Positions 1 to 8,300 of a stretch of 25,477 bases of DNA are shown here, one piece after another. The translations under genes and the position numbers were made by a program. Location of the stretch: contig CAVJHW010000024.1 of the NCBI GenBank assembly GCA_963649395.1, positions 1 through 25,477 of the forward strand. Reading direction: 5' to 3'. Below the pieces are notes generated by a model. It was not told where the DNA came from and did no database searches. It saw nothing but the letters and a program-made list of their open reading frames with translations. Within the stretch, counting starts at the first letter, position 1. Every line of letters starts with the position of its first letter. The DNA comes from Scatomonas sp963649395. GTDB taxonomy: Bacteria; Bacillota; Clostridia; Lachnospirales; Lachnospiraceae.

Positions 1-5
1 TCGTG

Positions 6-62
6 CTCCCGCAGCTGCCGCCGGTATCCACAATCCGCCCTATCGGGCTACTTGTGGATACC
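6..62 (-). repeat. Dispersed hairpin element, copy A
   Basis: The arms CCGGTATCCACAA (21-33) and TTGTGGATACCGG (52-64) form a perfect 13-bp inverted repeat, with a further GCCC/GGGC pairing inside. Read on the minus strand, positions 62 to 6 match, without gaps, a 57-base stretch at 24548-24604 on the plus strand: both begin GGTATCC and both end with the identical 17-mer GGCGGCAGCTGCGGGAG. The middle differs but can still pair in both copies. This is seen directly in the sequence; that it is a mobile or functional repeat family is inference. Confidence 0.6.
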
Positions 63-68
63 GGCTTG

Positions 69-130
69 CCCGTCCGATATCCACAAGCTGTGGTATGCCA
101 GCATCCCACAGCTTGTGGATATCGGACGGG
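69..130. repeat. 25-bp perfect inverted repeat
   Basis: Positions 69-93 are the exact reverse complement of 106-130, separated by a 12-base loop (94-105). The arms contain GATATCCACAAGCTGTGG. Neither side is followed by a clear T-run, so it is not an obvious intrinsic terminator. It lies between the fba terminator and copy A of the 57-base element, with which it shares the core TATCCACAAG. Its function is unknown; it may be a second, diverged palindromic element. Confidence 0.6.
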
Positions 131-136
131 GCTTTC

Positions 137-175
137 AATTTAAAATAGCAACCGGCACTTTTGTCCGGTTGCTAT
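137..175 (-). terminator. Intrinsic terminator of fba
   Basis: On the minus strand an 11-bp perfect stem (arms 175-165 and 155-145, ATAGCAACCGG) with a 9-base loop is followed by TTTTAAATT. It sits about 90 bases past the fba stop codon, and no other minus-strand gene lies between. Confidence 0.75.
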
Positions 176-265
176 CCATCATACCATTATCAGATACAAA
201 GAGCAAGAAAATCAAGCAGGCAATCTGCCCGACTTTCCCTGCAGGCAGATTTGCCGACCTTTTTC

Positions 266-1201
266 TCAGGCCTTTCCTGCGCTGCCCAGTACCTCTGTGA
301 TCTTGTGCTTTACCAATTCCTTTACGTTGGCACGTCCCACCTTCAGATACTCTCTGGGATCGAAAGCGGCCGGTTTGTTCCAGAGAACCTCCCTCACACC
401 GGCTGTCATGGCCAGACGCAGGTCAGAGTCGATGTTGATCTTGCATACCGCAGATCTGGCTGCCTGACGCAGCATATCCTCCGGAATACCGATGGCATCT
501 GCCAGATTACCGCCATTCTCCTGGATGATCTTCACATATTCCTGGGATACGGAGGATGCTCCATGCAGAACGATGGGGAAGCCCGGCAGTCTCTTGGATA
601 CCTCTTCCAGGATATCGAATCTCAGCTGGGGCTTCTGTCCCGGCTTAAACTTGAAGGCGCCATGGCTGGTTCCGATGGCGATAGCCAGAGAGTCAACTCC
701 GGTACGGCTTACGAACTCCTCTACCTCACCGGGATGGGTATAGGAAGCATCTGCATCGGATACATTGACATCATCCTCTACCCCGGCCAGCTTACCCAGC
801 TCAGCCTCTACTACCACACCCTTGTCATGGGCATACTCTACCACCTTTTTGGTCAGGGCGATATTCTCCTCGAAATCAAAGTGGGAACCATCGATCATAA
901 CAGAAGTGAATCCGCCATCGATGCAGGACTTGCAGATATCAAAATCAGCGCCGTGATCCAGATGGAGTGCGATGGGGATATCATTTTCGATGAGAGCTGC
1001 CTCCACCAGCTTCACCAGATACGTATGGTTGGCATACTTTCTGGCTCCGGCAGAAACCTGCAGAATCAGGGGGGAATTCAGCTCACCGGCTGCCTCTGTG
1101 ATACCCTGTACGATCTCCATGTTGTTTACATTGAAAGCACCGATTGCATATCCGCCTTCATACGCCTTACGAAACATCTCTGTTGTGGTTACAAGTGCCA
1201 T
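266..1201 (-). CDS. fba: Class II fructose-bisphosphate aldolase
   Basis: A 311-residue protein of the zinc-dependent class II aldolase family, which splits fructose 1,6-bisphosphate into dihydroxyacetone phosphate and glyceraldehyde 3-phosphate in cytosolic glycolysis. Visible family motifs are HLDHG at about 80-84 (metal and catalytic residues), DGSHFDFEENI at about 104-114, EAELGKLAG at about 132-140, GTSHG at about 177-181 with a likely zinc-ligand histidine, LHGASS at about 212-217 with another, and the phosphate-binding KINIDSDLR near residue 254. The length is normal. The ATG at 1201 is preceded on the minus strand by an AGGAGGTA ribosome binding site (1208-1215) at good spacing. It is transcribed alone and ends at the stem-loop at 145-175. 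Tagatose- or ketose-bisphosphate aldolases share the fold, but the length and motifs favour glycolytic Fba. Confidence 0.93.
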   Translation of the reverse strand: MALVTTTEMFRKAYEGGYAIGAFNVNNMEIVQGITEAAGELNSPLILQVSAGARKYANHTYLVKLVEAALIENDIPIALHLDHGADFDICKSCIDGGFTSVMIDGSHFDFEENIALTKKVVEYAHDKGVVVEAELGKLAGVEDDVNVSDADASYTHPGEVEEFVSRTGVDSLAIAIGTSHGAFKFKPGQKPQLRFDILEEVSKRLPGFPIVLHGASSVSQEYVKIIQENGGNLADAIGIPEDMLRQAARSAVCKINIDSDLRLAMTAGVREVLWNKPAAFDPREYLKVGRANVKELVKHKITEVLGSAGKA

Positions 1202-1237
1202 TGTTCCTACCTCCTGTTAATCTTAACTCTTAATCTT

Positions 1238-1430
1238 GGTTTGGGTGTCAAAACACCCAAACCTTTGGTTACACGGATTGTTCCGTGCTACGCACTCCCA
1301 CAATCCTCCCTCAATTCGGGTTCTCGCGGGGCTTTCGCCCCACTTCACCCTCATTGAGGGGCGTGTCATAAAGCCCTTCCCCCACCGACATGCGAGCATG
1401 TCGTGGGCTCAGGCTTTTGACACTGTAACC
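1238..1430 (-). repeat. Structured intergenic element with terminal inverted repeats
   Basis: The ends are imperfect inverted repeats (about 13 of 16 positions): 1238-1253 reads GGTTTGGGTGTCAAAA and 1415-1430 reads TTTTGACACTGTAACC. Inside are several perfect hairpins: 1238-1248 with 1253-1263 (11 bp); GGGGC/GCCCC at 1328-1341, which on the minus strand closes a GAAA tetraloop; CCCTCA/TGAGGG near 1348-1360; and CGACATG/CATGTCG at 1386-1403. On the minus strand it would lie in the 5' leader or promoter zone of fba. It resembles intergenic repeat elements of Lachnospiraceae from memory, but no second copy exists in this window. It could be a miniature element or a structured RNA. Confidence 0.5.
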
Positions 1431-1526
1431 AATATTATGAGGTTATGCAATGATAAGACTACTAAAAGGGGTGACGGCTTCTGTAGGGTTCAATGAAATT
1501 TCTCTACTAATAAATTCATGAGTAAG

Positions 1527-1555
1527 TTGTTCTTGGCTTATGAATATTTTACAAT
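1527..1555 (+). promoter_or_regulatory. Candidate sigma-A promoter for the LarC2-like operon
   Basis: TTGTTC at 1527-1532 and TACAAT at 1550-1555 are separated by 17 bases. The -10 matches the consensus at 5 of 6 positions and the -35 at only 3 of 6. It is upstream of the 1732 gene with nothing coding between. Confidence 0.35.
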
Positions 1556-1731
1556 GAAGGAGAAGGTTCAAAAACTTCACCCTTAGAAGTTACGTGTAGT
1601 CTTTGCCTTCGGATACATCGGACTGGAGAGGTGACGGACTTATTTCCCGGGGTAAGGGAGGTGTCGGAGAGAGGCTGCAGAGGTCAGGGGAGGCCGGAAT
1701 AAGCAGGAGTAGATGAAAAAAGGAGGAGGAT

Positions 1732-2241
1732 ATGCTGCATACAAAAGAAGGTCTGCTGTTTGTGATCCAGGTGGATCATGTAAATGGTGAGCTTATGGGC
1801 AGTGTGATCGAAAGTTTCTATGAGGCAGGTGCTAAAAACGTGCAAGTGATCAGCGCAGTGACCAAGAAAAACAGACCATCTTATGTGATCCTTGTGGATG
1901 GACGCCCCAGGGATGCGGATTCTATTGAAGAGATAATCGTGGGGGAACTGGCGTCCTCCGGATGGCATCGGCTCCAAACGGATCATCGGCATACGGATGT
2001 TTCCATTGAGACAAGGGAGATTCAGATCGTTACAGCAAAAGAGGCATTTACCTTCACGGTAGAGGGAAAAGTCATCAATGGCGATGTGCGAAATGCCCGC
2101 CCGGAATATGATTGTTGCAAGGAGCTTAGGAAGTTTTTGATGGAGAAGGCCGGATGTTATCTGCCCCTTCGACGGATTATACAGCTGGTGGAAGAAGTTT
2201 ATTCTGAAAATAGAGAAGTAATCACTTGTAAGGAGGAATGA
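1732..2241 (+). CDS. Stand-alone LarC C-terminal-domain (LarC2-like, DUF111-type) protein
   Basis: A 169-residue protein resembling the C-terminal half of LarC, the CTP-dependent nickel-insertion enzyme that completes the nickel-pincer cofactor of lactate racemase and LarA-like enzymes. The recognisable pattern is QVDHVNGELMG at about 12-22, then FYEAGAKNVQ at about 28-37 and KKNRP at about 44-48, matching the LarC series D-D-x-x-x-E followed by xEAGAxxV and KKNRP. The N-terminal LarC1 domain of the family is absent, and no LarA, LarB or LarE gene is in the window. The ATG at 1732 follows AAAAAAGGAGGAGGAT. The stop is 6 bases before the next gene, whose AAGGAGG overlaps this stop, so the two are surely co-translated. 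The domain assignment is from remembered motif similarity; the function is inferred at most to be metal or cofactor handling for the downstream protein. Confidence 0.7.
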   Translation: MLHTKEGLLFVIQVDHVNGELMGSVIESFYEAGAKNVQVISAVTKKNRPSYVILVDGRPRDADSIEEIIVGELASSGWHRLQTDHRHTDVSIETREIQIVTAKEAFTFTVEGKVINGDVRNARPEYDCCKELRKFLMEKAGCYLPLRRIIQLVEEVYSENREVITCKEE

Positions 2242-2247
2242 GAAATT

Positions 2248-4029
2248 ATGACATATGACAAATGTAAGGTGCTGACAGCTGCGCAGACGGCTGCCCTGGC
2301 CAATGAATCCCATTTGACCAATGACCGAATTGAGGCTTTGGCCGGGGGACATGGCATGGTGAATATTGCAGTCCATGCAGTGACGAATGTGATTGTTGAG
2401 GAGATTACAGGGGGTGGTACGGTATCTATCAAGTTTGCGGATGTTCGTCATCTTCCGGTAGAAACGATTCTGAAAAAAGCTATCGCTGCTGCTAAGAGCT
2501 CTGGAGCAGATGGCGCAAATGCAGCGCTGATCACAGCGGTTTTGATGTATCTTGCCGGTTCAGCGGCGCAAGTGGGAATCCCGGCTGGAAACAGAAAGCT
2601 TGGGGCGACCTGTCGGATGCTGGCGGGTGTGGACAGATGCGGTGTCAGTGCGATTCCTACAGCGAAGATGAACAGCAAGATTTCTGCATTTCCAGCAGTT
2701 CTGGCGATCAATCAGGCTATGATGAAGGGAGAGTTGTCTCCCATCAGTGGGCATGACGTGCCGGAGAATGTAGGGGGCGGACCTCTCTATGGACACAGTG
2801 CACTGGGAGAGGATATCATTTGGCCACAAATGGCAAAAAGGGGAGCTGAAATCGGTACCAAAGCTATGATAGATGCCATGGCAGGCGCAGGCATTCATCC
2901 CAGTCCCTTCTTTGCCGCCTTGTTTGGCGCTGCAGCCATTTTGGAGATTATTCATCCGGATGCGGAGGTTCCGGAGGGAGAGGGGAATTACGGACGAACA
3001 ACATCTGTACGGCTGGTAGGAAAAGCAGCCGTAGAGGCAGCCGGTCTCCCGGAGAAGTTGCATATGCACTTGACAGATCAGGAATTTGATACTGCCCAGT
3101 TGGTGGGTGATGTTGCCCTGATTCTGAAGGATATTGGTGGCCCCTCTGTGATAGGTATGATGGTTTTGGAGGAGATTCTTGCCTGCTTTAAGGAACCCTT
3201 TAGCGGTGGATTTTCCTCCTGCCCGGTGAATGCCCCCTTGGGACATCAATGTGCTTACGCAGTTGCTGTCATGAAGGCGCTTTTGGAGGATGAGCCGGAC
3301 GAGGATCAGATTGCAAAAGCCCTGGTCGAGGAGAGACTCAGCAATTCTCTGAATCCAGAGTCTTCGGTTGTTTCTCTCTATCTGATTCCCAAAAAGGCCA
3401 ACGAGGTATATGGCGGGCCGGTGACGAGGCTGATGATGAAAGCGGCTATGCCGGGTACGGTTAGGGCAATCTATGAAAAAGCAAGTTATACCTATGAACA
3501 GCTGGAGGCGGGGAAATCTTTGACGGAGATTGTCAAAGCGTTGGATGATAAGAGATTGGCCGCCGTGGAAAACAGAGCGGGTCTTTTGTTCACTGCCATG
3601 ACAGGACAGAAAGTTACAGTAAAGGTGGAGAATCTGCACAGTGCGGCCAGACGTACTGCTAAGCTGGTGAAGAAATATTGGTCCTTCGATGCCTATGCGG
3701 ATGTGACGGTAACCATGGGGGACCAGAAGGCTTATATGCCTGGGTTTGTACATGATATTATTCCCAAGGTATGTCAGGGAGAGTGTCAGGATGTGGCCTG
3801 GGCTGTCCCCCTTGGGGCAGCCGTTATGGATGATCTGTCCTTGTCAGGCTGTAACATTCTGAATGCGGTGATTCCGGTAGCAGTAGCTTGTATTATGAAG
3901 GAGGAGGAGCCGAAGGTCTTGGCGGAGGAAGCTGAGAAAGCAGCCTATATCACGGCGGGTATTCCGGGATGCAAGGCTCATGGAATGGCTATCGGTAAAC
4001 TGGCCAGGGCTATTGCTGAAGCAATGTGA
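2248..4029 (+). CDS. Uncharacterised 593-residue Gly/Ala-rich protein paired with LarC2-like protein
   Basis: I do not recognise the family. The protein has no signal peptide and is rich in Gly and Ala. It has eleven cysteines (6, 122, 131, 313, 325, 335, 509, 513, 535, 548, 575), several in glycine-containing or tight contexts that look functional: CRMLAGVDRCG (122-132), SSCPVNAPLGHQC (323-335), CQGEC (509-513) and GIPGCKAHGM (571-580). It also has histidine-containing stretches such as GHDVPENVGGGPLYGHSALG (168-187). CQGEC is faintly like the CQGE iron-sulfur motif of bacterial L-serine dehydratases, but the rest does not follow that family, so I do not call it one. The start ATG at 2248 has AAGGAGG 9 bases upstream. 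Its tight coupling to a LarC2-like protein suggests a metal-dependent enzyme. It is likely cytosolic and ends before the tandem repeat and terminator at 4057-4139. Confidence 0.9.
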   Translation: MTYDKCKVLTAAQTAALANESHLTNDRIEALAGGHGMVNIAVHAVTNVIVEEITGGGTVSIKFADVRHLPVETILKKAIAAAKSSGADGANAALITAVLMYLAGSAAQVGIPAGNRKLGATCRMLAGVDRCGVSAIPTAKMNSKISAFPAVLAINQAMMKGELSPISGHDVPENVGGGPLYGHSALGEDIIWPQMAKRGAEIGTKAMIDAMAGAGIHPSPFFAALFGAAAILEIIHPDAEVPEGEGNYGRTTSVRLVGKAAVEAAGLPEKLHMHLTDQEFDTAQLVGDVALILKDIGGPSVIGMMVLEEILACFKEPFSGGFSSCPVNAPLGHQCAYAVAVMKALLEDEPDEDQIAKALVEERLSNSLNPESSVVSLYLIPKKANEVYGGPVTRLMMKAAMPGTVRAIYEKASYTYEQLEAGKSLTEIVKALDDKRLAAVENRAGLLFTAMTGQKVTVKVENLHSAARRTAKLVKKYWSFDAYADVTVTMGDQKAYMPGFVHDIIPKVCQGECQDVAWAVPLGAAVMDDLSLSGCNILNAVIPVAVACIMKEEEPKVLAEEAEKAAYITAGIPGCKAHGMAIGKLARAIAEAM

Positions 4030-4056
4030 TGGTATAAGCGAATCATTTTGAACCAA

Positions 4057-4096
4057 ACATAGAAAGTATCCAGGTTACATAGAAAGTATCCAGGTT
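4057..4096. repeat. 20-bp perfect tandem duplication
   Basis: Two head-to-tail identical 20-base units (4057-4076 and 4077-4096), each containing CATAGAAAGTATCCAGG, just after the stop of the 593-residue gene. They are flanked by AACCAA (4051-4056) and TTGGTT (4095-4100), which are inverted relative to each other. There are no spacers, so this is not a CRISPR array. Confidence 0.8.
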
Positions 4097-4109
4097 GGTT
4101 TGTCCGGGG

Positions 4110-4139
4110 GCATGGTCGTGAAGAGACCATGCTCTTTTT
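4110..4139 (+). terminator. Intrinsic terminator after the LarC2-like operon
   Basis: A perfect 8-bp stem GCATGGTC/GACCATGC (4110-4117 with 4125-4132), a 7-base loop, then TCTTTTT. It separates the 1732-4029 unit from sbcDC. Confidence 0.85.
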
Positions 4140-4159
4140 CAATTACAAAAGGGGGCATA

Positions 4160-4188
4160 TTGATGCAGGCAGACAGATATGCTAAGAT
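4160..4188 (+). promoter_or_regulatory. Candidate promoter of sbcDC
   Basis: TTGATG (4160-4165) and TAAGAT (4183-4188) are 17 bases apart; each hexamer matches the consensus at 4 of 6 positions. The pair sits between the upstream terminator and the sbcD ribosome binding site AGGGAGG (4228-4234). Confidence 0.4.
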
Positions 4189-4242
4189 AAATATCTATGT
4201 AACTCAAAGACGGCACCACACAGGAAAGAGGGAGGATTACCC

Positions 4243-5391
4243 ATGCGGTTTTTCCATTTGTCTGACTTGCATATTGGTTTGAAATTGATGAATAGGGATC
4301 TGGGGGAGGATCAGGCTTATATTCTGCATCAGGTGGTTGATTATGCAGGTCGGGAGCAGCCGGATGCGGTTGTGATTGCGGGAGATATCTACGATAAGGC
4401 GGTGCCCTCCGCGGAGGCGGTGGAGATATTTGATGGGTTTCTGTCAGAACTGGTTAAGGCAGTGCCCTCCGCAGCCATTATGATGATCAGCGGCAACCAT
4501 GACAGTGCCCCCCGGGTGGACTGTTATCGTCATATCCTGGCAGGGCAGAGGATCTATATGATCGGACAGCCTCCGCGGGAACCCGGGGATAGGATCCAGA
4601 GAGTGGTTTTGGAGGATGCCTACGGGAAGGTGAATTTTTATTTGCTACCCTTTGTGAAGCCTTCTATGGTGCGGCAGGTTACGGGGAAGGATGATCAGGG
4701 AAATAACCTGTCTTACCGTGAAGCGGTAGGGAGCCTGCTGGAGCGGGAGAGGATCGATGAGAAGCAGCGAAATGTCCTAGTCAGCCATCAGTTCTATCTG
4801 CCGAGGGGAGTTCGGGCGGAAGAGGTGGAGCGGATGGACTCAGAGGTTCGTACCCTGGGGAATATCGATGAGATATCGGCGGAGGTTCTGAAGCCTTTTG
4901 ATTATGCTGCCCTGGGTCATATACACAAGCCCATGAAGGTAGGAAGTGAGAATTATCGCTATTGCGGCACTCCTTTGGCCTGTTCAGTCAGCGAGGCAGG
5001 ACAGGAGAAGGGCGTGATTCTGGTGGAGCTGGGGGAGAAGGGAAGGATAGAGACCCGCATTCTTCCCCTTTGTCCCCTGCGGCAGGTACGGGTGCTCCGC
5101 GGAGGGCTGGAGGAGGTTCTGCAGCAAGCCTGCAGGGATTATGTGACGGTGGTTCTTACGGATCCGGGAGATCTGAACATCCTGGATATGCAGGACCGGC
5201 TGCGCAATGCCTTTCCTAATTTATTGGAGATCCGCAGGGAGAACCTGCGCAAGGCGGATTACAGCAGGAGGGTATCCCGAGAGAAGCTGCTGGATCCCTT
5301 TGCCCTGTGCTGTGCTTTCTTGCAGGAGACGGGGGAAGAGGAAAGGTCCCTGCTGCGGGATGTGATTCATAATATAGAGGGGGTGAGATAA
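4243..5391 (+). CDS. sbcD: SbcD, nuclease subunit of the SbcCD complex
   Basis: A 382-residue metallophosphoesterase of the SbcD/Mre11 family. With SbcC it forms a DNA end- and hairpin-cleaving complex that works on palindrome-derived hairpins and blocked double-strand ends. The metal-binding series is complete: SDLHIG (D8, H10), GDIYD (D48), GNHD (84-87), SHQF (H182) and GHIHKP (H226, H228). The length is normal for the family. The ATG at 4243 has AGGGAGG 8 bases upstream and gives the expected MRFFHLSDLHIG N-terminus; the longer upstream frame has no ribosome binding site. The stop is one base before the sbcC ATG, so translation is probably coupled. Confidence 0.96.
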   Translation: MRFFHLSDLHIGLKLMNRDLGEDQAYILHQVVDYAGREQPDAVVIAGDIYDKAVPSAEAVEIFDGFLSELVKAVPSAAIMMISGNHDSAPRVDCYRHILAGQRIYMIGQPPREPGDRIQRVVLEDAYGKVNFYLLPFVKPSMVRQVTGKDDQGNNLSYREAVGSLLERERIDEKQRNVLVSHQFYLPRGVRAEEVERMDSEVRTLGNIDEISAEVLKPFDYAALGHIHKPMKVGSENYRYCGTPLACSVSEAGQEKGVILVELGEKGRIETRILPLCPLRQVRVLRGGLEEVLQQACRDYVTVVLTDPGDLNILDMQDRLRNAFPNLLEIRRENLRKADYSRRVSREKLLDPFALCCAFLQETGEEERSLLRDVIHNIEGVR

Positions 5392-5392
5392 C

Positions 5393-8300
5393 ATGAAACC
5401 CATACAGTTGACTATGCAGGCTTTTGGCTCCTACCGCCACAGAACCCTTGTGGACTTTACCCAACTGAATCAGAGAATCTTTCTGATTACCGGGGATACG
5501 GGGGCTGGAAAGACCACCCTGTTTGATGCCATTGTTTTTGCTCTGTATGGAGAGGCCAGCTCCGGTCTGGTGAAGAAAGATGGAGCGGAGCTGCAAAGCC
5601 AATATGCCCCTGAACATGTGGAGCCCTTTGCAGAGCTGATTTTTTCGGAAGAGGAGGGGGAGAGGACGCTCGTCTACAGAGTGCGGCGAGTTCCCCGGCA
5701 TATCCGCCCCCTGAAGCGAGGAAAGGGATGCAAGGAAGAGAGTGAGACAGTATCCTTGTGGATGCCGGATGGAAGGGAGTATCCCCAAAAGGAGACCAAC
5801 CGTAAGCTGGAGGAGATCGTGGGCTTGACCAAGAGCCAGTTCATGCAGGTAGCCATGATTGCCCAAGGAGAGTTCATGGAGCTTCTCCGCGCGAAATCCG
5901 ATGACAAGAAGGCAATTTTTCGGAAATTATTTCATACCGAGATTTATCAAAAAATCGTCAAGGAGCTTATGGAGCGAATAAAGGTCAAGGACCGGGAGAT
6001 CGACCAGATCCGAACGGCCTGCCAGACCGAGATTGGTCATCTGGATGTTTCCGTGGAAGGGCTGGAAGGTTTGAAAGAGCTCAAACATCGAATGATGGCG
6101 GCCCGGGAATTGTCTGTCTCCGACCTGGAGGCCCTTCAGGCAGAATTGGAATTGGTCTGTCAAAGGCAGAGGGAGAGAAAGGAAAGGACGGAGAAGGAGT
6201 ATCAAGAGGCGGAGAAGGTCTATTTGCAACAAAGAGATGCCTGCCAGGAGGCCAGACAGCTGTTGGACCGTTTCCGAGATCTGGAACAGGCACAAAAGGC
6301 ATTGGGGGAATGCCGGGAGGAGGAGACGGCAATCCAGGAGGTTGGCTGCCTGCTTCAAGGCCGGGAGGCGGCAGGAGAAGTGCGGGAGGCTTGGCAGTGG
6401 TATCAGGCTGCGGCCGATCAAAGACGGGCTGCGGAACAGAAGCTGGAGGAGCAGGAGAAAAGTCTGCCGACCTTGTTGGAAAAAGCAGAAAAGACCGGTC
6501 AGGAGGAAGAGGCAGCCCAAAGGAAGCAGGGACAGGCTGTGGAGGAATTTGCCCGCATTTCTGAACGGGTGGAGAAGAGCCTGCGTCTGCTGGAAGGCAT
6601 AAGAGAAGCCAAAAGGACCCTGGCTGAGAAGGCGAAGGAGTTCCGGGAGGCGAGACAGACAGCTGAGAGAGCCAGGGAGCAGCTGTTTCAGTTGGAAGTG
6701 AGGGAGAGAGAATGGAAGGGGCTGATGGAGAAGCTGGGAGATACTGGTATCCGGCTGGAACGCTGGAACCATCAGAAGAAGGAAGCGGACCAGTTGGAGA
6801 CGGAGTGGAGAGCCCTGGAGGAGGGGGAGAGAGAGCTGGAAGACCAAAAAGAGAGGGTTGCAGGAGCTCAAGAGGCCTACCGGAAGGTCAAAGAAGAATT
6901 TGGCCGGAAGAACAGGCAATATCTTGTGGAGTGGACGGCTTTCCTGGATGCTCAGGCGGGATTTTTGGCCCGGGAACAGCTGCGGCCGGGGCAGCCCTGT
7001 CCGGTTTGCGGTTCCCTGGATCATCCCAATCCCTGTCTTCTGGAGGAGAAAGATGAGCTTGTCAGTCGGGAGAGTCTGGGACAGACAGAAAAAGAGCTGG
7101 CGCTTTTGCGACAGGAGCAGGAAAAGCTGTCCGGTCAGGCGGCTTCGGCCCACCAGCTTTTGGAGGAGAAAAAAAGCAGATTCCAAGCAGCCTTGAAAAA
7201 ACTGGAGGAGAGGGTTGAGCAGGCCTTGGCTGAGCCCATGCATCGAAGGGAGACCGGAGGCGGCGCTTCTCTTCCCTATTTGGCAGAGAAATTGGGAAAA
7301 TGGCAGACATTTCTTGGGAAGGAAGGGCAGAGATTAAGGGAAGATGCTGCCGAGAAGGAAAAAGCCGAGCAGTCCCTGCAAAGGGCCGAGAGCCAGAAGC
7401 AAGCATTGAGGGAAGGGGCAGAGAAGGCGGAACGAGAGGCGGTACAGGCTCAGGCAGCCCAAGACGAGGTCAAGAAGAGGCTGGAACAACTGGAAGGTTC
7501 CGGGGATTATCCGGATCGGACTGCAGCCTTGGAGGACCGCAGCCGGGCTGAGCAGCAGAAAAATCTGGCGGATCAGGACAGGAAGGAAGCTGAGGAAAGA
7601 GCAAGAAGGGCTGCGCAGGATCTGCAGAGGGCCAAAACCCTGTGTGAGGATTTGTACCGCCAGCTTCCGAAACTGGCGGAGACGGAAAAGAAGGAAAAGG
7701 AGAACTATGAGACCTGTCGGAGGGAAAAAAACCTGACGGAAGAAGAATGGAGAAAGCTGACGCAGGAGTATGGCAAGGAAGAGATCCGGAATCTGGAGAA
7801 CCGGATCCGGGAACATGAGAAGAAAAAAACAAGGGCTGACCAGATGAGGGTGATGGCAGAGAAAGCCATCGGAGACGCGGTCAGGCCTGATCCGGATAGG
7901 CTGCAGGAGTCTTTGCACCAGGCCCAGGAAAGAGCCAATCGAGCCAGAGAGCTCTTTGAGCGCTGTCAGGAATTGTATAAGACCAATCAGGGAGTCCGGG
8001 AGGCCTTGCTGCCCAGAGCCCTGGAGCGAAATCGGGTGGTGGGGGAATATGAAACCCTTCAGAGACTTTATCGTCTATTGGCGGGAAAAGAAACAGGCGC
8101 CCGGATGGACATCGAGACCTATGTACAGCGCTATTATCTGGAAAGAATTCTTCAGGCGGCCAACCTGCGATTCCTGGAAATGTCGGCAGGTCAGTTTGAG
8201 CTGCGGCTCTATAGCCTAGAAAAGGCGGGAGAGGGTAAGAATCACGGTCTGGATCTGATGGTTTATTCTTATATCACCGGAAAGGAACGGGCCATCTGGA

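Larger units (their letters stand above)
1202..1731. other. Gene-free divergent region between fba and the LarC2-like gene
   Basis: No convincing coding sequence is present; plus-strand open frames here are antisense extensions of fba or lack a ribosome binding site. The fba side holds a structured element (1238-1430). The other side holds a candidate promoter (TTGTTC/TACAAT) and about 175 bases of possible leader rich in G and A, with GGTGACGG occurring twice (near 1470 and 1630). No known riboswitch class was recognised in the leader. The fba promoter must lie here on the minus strand but no good -35/-10 pair could be picked. Confidence 0.6.

Noticed and set aside
24..122. Four DnaA-box-like sequences (TATCCACA core, 8 of 9 matches) as a possible replication origin or DnaA-titration site
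   Set aside because: All four are simply the arms of the two hairpins, none is a perfect TTATCCACA, copy B of the element has lost them, and no dnaA/dnaN genes or AT-rich unwinding region are present. The single perfect box at 9587-9595 is isolated.
161..1357. Long plus-strand open frame of 398 codons
   Set aside because: It is antisense to the well-supported fba gene, has no ribosome binding site and its translation resembles no protein family; the frame stays open because of fba codon use.
1560..1731. Riboswitch in the leader of the LarC2-like operon
   Set aside because: No known aptamer core was recognised and no terminator/antiterminator pair is evident before the start codon.
2560..3753. 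Minus-strand open frame of 397 codons opposite the 593-residue gene
   Set aside because: No ribosome binding site and His/Arg/Leu-rich composition typical of antisense shadows; the plus-strand gene has a good start, coupling and terminator.
2248..4029. L-serine dehydratase or CyuA-type cysteine desulfidase as identity of the 593-residue protein
   Set aside because: Only the short CQGE string resembles those families; the expected order of other motifs, such as the SSHTxG-type N-terminal region, is missing and the length is wrong.
4057..4096. CRISPR array
   Set aside because: Two directly abutting copies without spacers and no cas genes.
5927..7918. Several open frames opposite or overlapping sbcC
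   Set aside because: They are Leu/Phe/Pro-rich or Gly/Arg-rich mirrors of the purine-rich coiled-coil coding region.
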